Assembly: GCA_964501365.1 (NCBI GenBank)
Contig: CAZCST010000009.1
Span: 124,001-188,000 of the forward strand
From: CAZAMB01 sp964501365
GTDB taxonomy: Bacteria; Planctomycetota; Phycisphaerae; UBA1845
Reading direction: 5' to 3'
DNA length: 64,000 nt
The notes below the pieces were generated by a model, which was not told where the DNA came from, searched no databases, and saw only the letters and a program-made list of their open reading frames with translations. The number at the start of each line of letters is the position of its first letter. The stretch's first letter is position 1. The translations under genes were made by a program, and so were the position numbers. Shown piece after piece: positions 60,660 through 64,000 of this stretch.

Positions 60660-61310
60660 ATGACATCCATCAATCTTATTCCTGTGGAAATCAGGCAAGC
60701 CGCGGCCCGCCGCTCCAGGCTTGCCCGATGGATCGTAGCGACCTCGATCGCAGGGGTGCTCGCGCTGATCCCCTATTCTTGGAACCTTTCCAAGCAGGCG
60801 CAGGCCGCGCAGGCACAACAAGAGATTCAACATCTCGAACAGGAGGCAACCGGCCTTCGAAGTCAGCTTCGACTGGCGACGTCCAAGTCGCAGGATCTCC
60901 TGTCGGAACTGGAACGATCCAGAGCCTTGCGCGCCAAACGAGCCTGGTCCGGCATGTTCGCTCTGATCGCCCGGTCTTTGCCTGCCGATTGCTGGCTGCT
61001 CTCGGTCGCGACGGATCCCGAAACACCGTCGGCCGCCGTGATCCGTCCGCCAATTGCCCCCGTAGCGTCGGGCGCAGCAACTGCCGCAGGCAATCCCCAA
61101 CAGAAAGAGACCGTCACCATCGAGGCTCCGCGAAAACTCAGACTGATCGGCTACTCCACCAATGATTCTCAGCCGCTCTCTTTCGTCAGCAACTTGATGG
61201 AGTCACGCACGTTTTCAAGAGTCGGATTGGAAAAGACCCTGCGCGCCCCAGCCGGACAAACGGCGGGCGACGAGACCCTGTATCAATTTGAAATCGTCTG
61301 TGAGTGGTGA
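60660..61310 (+). CDS. PilN-like protein
   Basis: This 216-residue protein starts at ATG 60660 with TSINLIPVEIRQ, the PilN-type N-terminal peptide (NLLP in most) that binds PilM. One membrane helix (WIVATSIAGVLALIPYSWNL) and a coiled coil follow, then a PilN domain with ...ESRTFSRVGLEK. An Ala/Pro insert (~residues 120-150) interrupts it. It pairs with the PilO-like protein that starts 4 bases after. Confidence 0.85.
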   Translation: MTSINLIPVEIRQAAARRSRLARWIVATSIAGVLALIPYSWNLSKQAQAAQAQQEIQHLEQEATGLRSQLRLATSKSQDLLSELERSRALRAKRAWSGMFALIARSLPADCWLLSVATDPETPSAAVIRPPIAPVASGAATAAGNPQQKETVTIEAPRKLRLIGYSTNDSQPLSFVSNLMESRTFSRVGLEKTLRAPAGQTAGDETLYQFEIVCEW

Positions 61311-61314
61311 AACG

Positions 61315-61902
61315 ATGAAACGCGATTCCTTGTCACTTTGGGCGTTGGATGCTGCGGGCGGCGCACTCACCTTGCTGCTTCTCGCGCTGGGCGCATGGTC
61401 GGCATGGCCGCAGCGATCACCCGGCGACCAGCATCCGCAAAATCTCACGGCAGCCCTCGCCTCTGCGAAAAACGATCTTGCGACTCTGCGCAGTTCACTG
61501 GAGCAGCAAAAGGCGCTGCAAGCCCGCTACCAGTCGGACTTGAACGCCGCTGGAGCGATGCCCGATCAGTCTCCGCAGGAAACCCACTTGCAGTTGCTAT
61601 CCGGTCTGGCTGCGCAGAATCATTTGAGTGTCGTGCGGCAGCTCCCGCTCTCTCCCCGCGAGTATCCCGGACTCCTCGAACAGCGATTCGCGTATGAGGT
61701 GACCGGCACGATGCCCGATCTCGCCCGCTTTTTCAAAGCCGTCGAATCCTCGACGAGTTGGACGGACATCAGCTACGTGAAAGTCGATCAGGGCAAGGGC
61801 GTTGACAACACCGGCCAGCGAAATGCGTTGCTGACCTTCAGTGCTTTTTCCATGGCCAGACAGCAACCTCCGGCAGCTGCCCAGCCGGCGCAAGGCGGAT
61901 AG
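61315..61902 (+). CDS. PilO-like protein
   Basis: This 195-residue protein has one N-terminal membrane segment (GGALTLLLLALGAWSAW), a coiled coil (ALASAKNDLATLRSSLEQQKAL) and a small alpha/beta domain whose ...FAYEVTGTMPDLARFFKAVESSTSWTDISYVKVD is typical of PilO. It forms the inner-membrane alignment complex with PilN. The start MKRDSLSL (ATG 61315) is selected because upstream frame overlaps the PilN gene. Confidence 0.82.
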   Translation: MKRDSLSLWALDAAGGALTLLLLALGAWSAWPQRSPGDQHPQNLTAALASAKNDLATLRSSLEQQKALQARYQSDLNAAGAMPDQSPQETHLQLLSGLAAQNHLSVVRQLPLSPREYPGLLEQRFAYEVTGTMPDLARFFKAVESSTSWTDISYVKVDQGKGVDNTGQRNALLTFSAFSMARQQPPAAAQPAQGG

Positions 61903-61904
61903 TC

Positions 61905-62507
61905 ATGGCGAAGAAAACGAAAATCTACCTTGGATTGATCGCCGTGGGCCTGTGCGCCCTGGGCGTGGATCGCTTCTTTTTCGGCGCTTCGGAGCCGTCC
62001 TCCACGTCAGCGGGCGAAATCAAACCATCTGCCCATGACGATGATGAGAGTGAGGAGCATGTGGCGCATGCCAAACCCGCACATCGTCCCCGACCCGCAC
62101 TTTCCAAGCCCGATGCGCCGCACAAATTGAGCGCCCCGGAATTGCCGTTTCCGCGCAATCTCGAGACCTATAACGCCACGGCAGAAATGCGCGACATCTT
62201 TGCCCGAATGGAACCGGACGCAGCGACTGCCGGCGCTGACAGCTCGGCCCGGCATGGTCCGACAAAAAAAGGAACGCAAGGGGATGCTATCGGACGCGAG
62301 GAGTTTTCCGCCACGCATCACCTCGATGCGATCATGGTGCAGGAAAGTCTCAAAATAGCAGTCATGAATGGCCGCTGGTTGCGGGTCGGCGACACGATCG
62401 ACACCTGCGCACTTATCCGCATTGAGGGAGATTCCGTAGTGTTCAAGTGTCACGACGGTGACACTGAACTTTCGCCCTCCGGTAAAAGAAGACAGGCGCC
62501 CGACTAA
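61905..62507 (+). CDS. PilP/GspC-like protein
   Basis: This 200-residue protein has one N-terminal helix (IYLGLIAVGLCALGVDRFFF), a disordered His/Pro/Lys-rich linker (residues ~30-85), and a small C-terminal beta domain (FSATHHLDAIMVQESLKIAVMNGRWLRVGDTIDTCALIRIEGDSVVFKC). This pattern, including the 'V-G-D-x-I...V' strands, is that of the HR domains of PilP or GspC that reach the secretin. Position after PilO favours PilP. Confidence 0.72.
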   Translation: MAKKTKIYLGLIAVGLCALGVDRFFFGASEPSSTSAGEIKPSAHDDDESEEHVAHAKPAHRPRPALSKPDAPHKLSAPELPFPRNLETYNATAEMRDIFARMEPDAATAGADSSARHGPTKKGTQGDAIGREEFSATHHLDAIMVQESLKIAVMNGRWLRVGDTIDTCALIRIEGDSVVFKCHDGDTELSPSGKRRQAPD

Positions 62508-62608
62508 AGAATCGTTGGGGCAAACTCGATACATCGAGTGGGTCACTTGAACAACGAAATGACTCGTCGTTTTCCAAATCGCCGGCGACGGGCAGAGAGG
62601 CCGAATTT

Positions 62609-63115
62609 ATGATCATGCGTTCACAAAAGCGTGCGTTTAGTCTTGTAGAGTTGGTCATCGTCGTGGTGATCATTGGCATTATTGCGGCCATTGCTGTCCC
62701 CAGAATCAGCCGGGGCGCAAAGGGCGCCGGCGACTCGGCCCTTCGCGGCAGTCTCGCATCGCTTCGCAACGCCATCGACATGTATGCCGCCGAACACGGT
62801 GGAGCCTTCCCCGGCGCGGACGGATCCGATACCACGCTGATCGATCAGCTTACCAAAAAGACAAATTTCTCCGGTGCGACCGGCACAGGTGCAGGGTATG
62901 ATTTCGGACCCTATCTGCGACGCGGTTTCCCGCCCGCTCCCGTCGGTCCCCAGGCCGGCATCGCCACGGGCGTGGAAATGAGTACGACCACGCCGCCCGT
63001 GTCTGACGAAACCAAAACCACCAAGGGATGGGTCTACAATTATCAGACCGGCGAAATCGTCGTGAACACCGACGACACCGATGGAGCGGGCGATCAATAC
63101 GACGAGAAATACTAA
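62609..63115 (+). CDS. Major-type pseudopilin (GspG/PilA-like)
   Basis: This 168-residue protein starts at ATG 62609 or 62615. The leader RSQKRA is cleaved before FSLVELVIVVVIIGIIAAIAV, a type IV pilin helix with Glu5. A GspG-like body with NAIDMYAAEHGGAFPGADGSDTTLIDQL follows, and an Asp-rich C-terminus (NTDDTDGAGDQYDEKY) may bind calcium as in GspG. The residue before the cleavage site is Ala, not Gly. It is 101 bases after pilP-like. Confidence 0.88.
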   Translation: MIMRSQKRAFSLVELVIVVVIIGIIAAIAVPRISRGAKGAGDSALRGSLASLRNAIDMYAAEHGGAFPGADGSDTTLIDQLTKKTNFSGATGTGAGYDFGPYLRRGFPPAPVGPQAGIATGVEMSTTTPPVSDETKTTKGWVYNYQTGEIVVNTDDTDGAGDQYDEKY

Positions 63116-63153
63116 GATCTTCCGTTGCAGGTGATCGGGTACTCTAACTTATG

Positions 63154-63186
63154 AAGACCGCGCGACATGGATTCGCGCGGTCTTTT
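63154..63186 (+). terminator. Intrinsic terminator after the GspG-like gene
   Basis: AAGACCGCGCGA (63154-63165) pairs with TTCGCGCGGTCTT, giving an 11-pair stem followed by TTCTT. The next gene begins about 100 bases later, so some of the operon's transcripts probably end here. Confidence 0.75.
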
Positions 63187-63278
63187 CTTGCGCCGACACG
63201 GCGGTCGTATTGTAGATTTCCAAAAACAAGACCTGTGCCGTCATCGGCTACGCTTATCAGACCACGGACAGCACGACC

Positions 63279-63806
63279 ATGAAATGCCGTGTTCACAACG
63301 CTCAAGGAATGCGACACCAATCGGCTGCACCCGCCTTCAGCCTGGTGGAAGCCGTCTTCGTTGTGAGCATCATCGGAATTCTAGGGGCCATCGCCCTCCC
63401 GCGTTACGCAGGGTTCGTCGCCTCCCAGCAAACCGAAGCCGCGGCCCGCCGGATCGTCTCCGACCTCACCTACGCACAGCGGCAGGCGCGACTGACCAGC
63501 TCCAAGCAGCGCGTGATCTTTGATGTGGGACGCGGGACCTATGAGCTTCCCGATATGACCGATCCCGATCATAAGAATAAAACCTATTTCGTGAACCTCG
63601 GCGATGACCCCTATCGAGCGACGATCAAGGATGCGACCTTCGGCAGCGGCTCCACCGTGACCTACGACGGATTCGGAAATCCTGATTCACCCGGAACCAT
63701 CACGATCATCGTGGGCAATTACTTTCAGACTGTCACCGTGGATGGCGGGCTCAACCGTGCGCGCATTGATCAGGCCGTTGCCGTTTCCATTGAGGCGATC
63801 AAATAA
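63279..63806 (+). CDS. Minor pseudopilin (GspH/FimT-like)
   Basis: This 175-residue protein has a leader ending AAPA before FSLVEAVFVVSIIGILGAIALPRYAGFVASQQTEAAARRIVSDLTYAQRQARLTSS, a pilin helix followed by the GspH-type helix with R-x-x-x-L-x-x-A-R. The beta-rich body (VIFDVGRGTYELPD...TVTYDGFGNPDSPGTITI) matches GspH/FimT. The -1 residue is again Ala. The start codon (ATG 63279) has an alternative at 63309. Confidence 0.85.
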   Translation: MKCRVHNAQGMRHQSAAPAFSLVEAVFVVSIIGILGAIALPRYAGFVASQQTEAAARRIVSDLTYAQRQARLTSSKQRVIFDVGRGTYELPDMTDPDHKNKTYFVNLGDDPYRATIKDATFGSGSTVTYDGFGNPDSPGTITIIVGNYFQTVTVDGGLNRARIDQAVAVSIEAIK

Positions 63807-63808
63807 TC

Positions 63809-64000
63809 ATGAAAGTGTGCCGACGATCCGCCTACACCCTCATCGAACTTGTCCTCGCCCTGGCGACAAGCACGGTCATTCTCGGAGCCATGACCTCCGC
63901 CATGATCCTCGCCACCAAGGCTGTTCCCGACGCCAAGTCGTCGCTGACCGCCGCCGTCGATGGAGCCTTCACGCTCGATCAAATGACCACGGACTTGTAC
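63809..64000 (+). CDS. Pseudopilin, N-terminal part (3' truncated by window edge)
   Basis: ATG 63809 is 2 bases after the GspH-like stop. The 64 codons present read MKVCRRSAYTLIELVLALATSTVILGAMTSAM, a leader ending RRSA before the YTLIEL helix with Glu5, and no stop before the edge. Subtype cannot be told. It shows that the train of pilin genes continues beyond 64 kb. Confidence 0.85.
   Translation, partial: MKVCRRSAYTLIELVLALATSTVILGAMTSAMILATKAVPDAKSSLTAAVDGAFTLDQMTTDLY

Overview
The window reads as a chromosomal segment of a Planctomycetota bacterium. This is an inference from several traits seen together: a polytopic membrane protein ending in a CxxCGYSLRGL...CPECG zinc ribbon, secreted proteins with dockerin-like EF-hand ends, PEP-CTERM and IPTL-CTERM-like sorting tails, many pseudopilins beginning A|F-S/T-L-V/I-E, and a high-GC, mostly housekeeping and envelope gene content. 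No rRNA, CRISPR array, prophage or plasmid replication gene is visible. Two tRNA genes (Leu-CAG, Cys-GCA) and a site matching a ParB centromere (parS, 25209-25224) point to an ordinary chromosome.

Layout. 1-7.4 kb: end of a beta-CASP RNA nuclease, NAD-dependent DNA ligase preceded on the same strand by a NYN-nuclease/DUF2325-like gene pair, a glyoxalase-family protein, a zinc-ribbon membrane protein and a short-chain dehydrogenase. 7.5-11.6 kb: tRNA-Leu, a giant ExeA-like AAA ATPase with a coiled-coil tail, and rplM-rpsI. 11.8-15.5 kb: an overlapping operon of four HupE/UreJ-like membrane proteins and a PpiC-type isomerase. 15.8-23.3 kb: tRNA-Cys, a sugar dehydrogenase/acyltransferase/glycosyltransferase cluster, an IPTL-CTERM protein, cobalamin adenosyltransferase and an O-antigen-ligase/TPR protein. 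23.3-30.5 kb: an M16-like protein lacking the zinc motif, DUF1697, the parS-like site, DUF4139, a DUF4160/DUF2442 pair beside a duplicated meaB tail, a B12-binding/MeaB fusion GTPase, a REP-associated transposase inside REP palindromes, and queC. 30.7-43 kb: redoxin, a UbiA-family transferase, a bifunctional aldolase/dehydrogenase, large secreted Cys-rich and PEP-CTERM proteins, DUF58, LssY-like. 43-51 kb: a candidate structured RNA, TPR and OmpA-like lipoproteins, a dipeptidase-Maf fusion, an epimerase and a ThiF-family enzyme.

51.2-64 kb is one long rightward gene train. It runs sensor kinase, receiver, HD-GYP phosphodiesterase, GAF/degenerate GGDEF, STAS protein, then GspE/PilB, GspF/PilC, PilM, PilN, PilO, PilP-like proteins and three pseudopilins. 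Most genes overlap or lie within 10 bases, so the signalling proteins are probably co-expressed with the type IV pilus/type II secretion machine. The last pseudopilin runs off the window.

The most notable non-gene signals are the parS-like palindrome, a roughly 220-bp dispersed intergenic repeat with low-complexity tails, the REP/RAYT cluster abutting the meaB start codon, a structured RNA candidate at about 43.2-43.4 kb, and several genes whose -10 box sits 6-7 bases before the start codon (candidate leaderless mRNAs).
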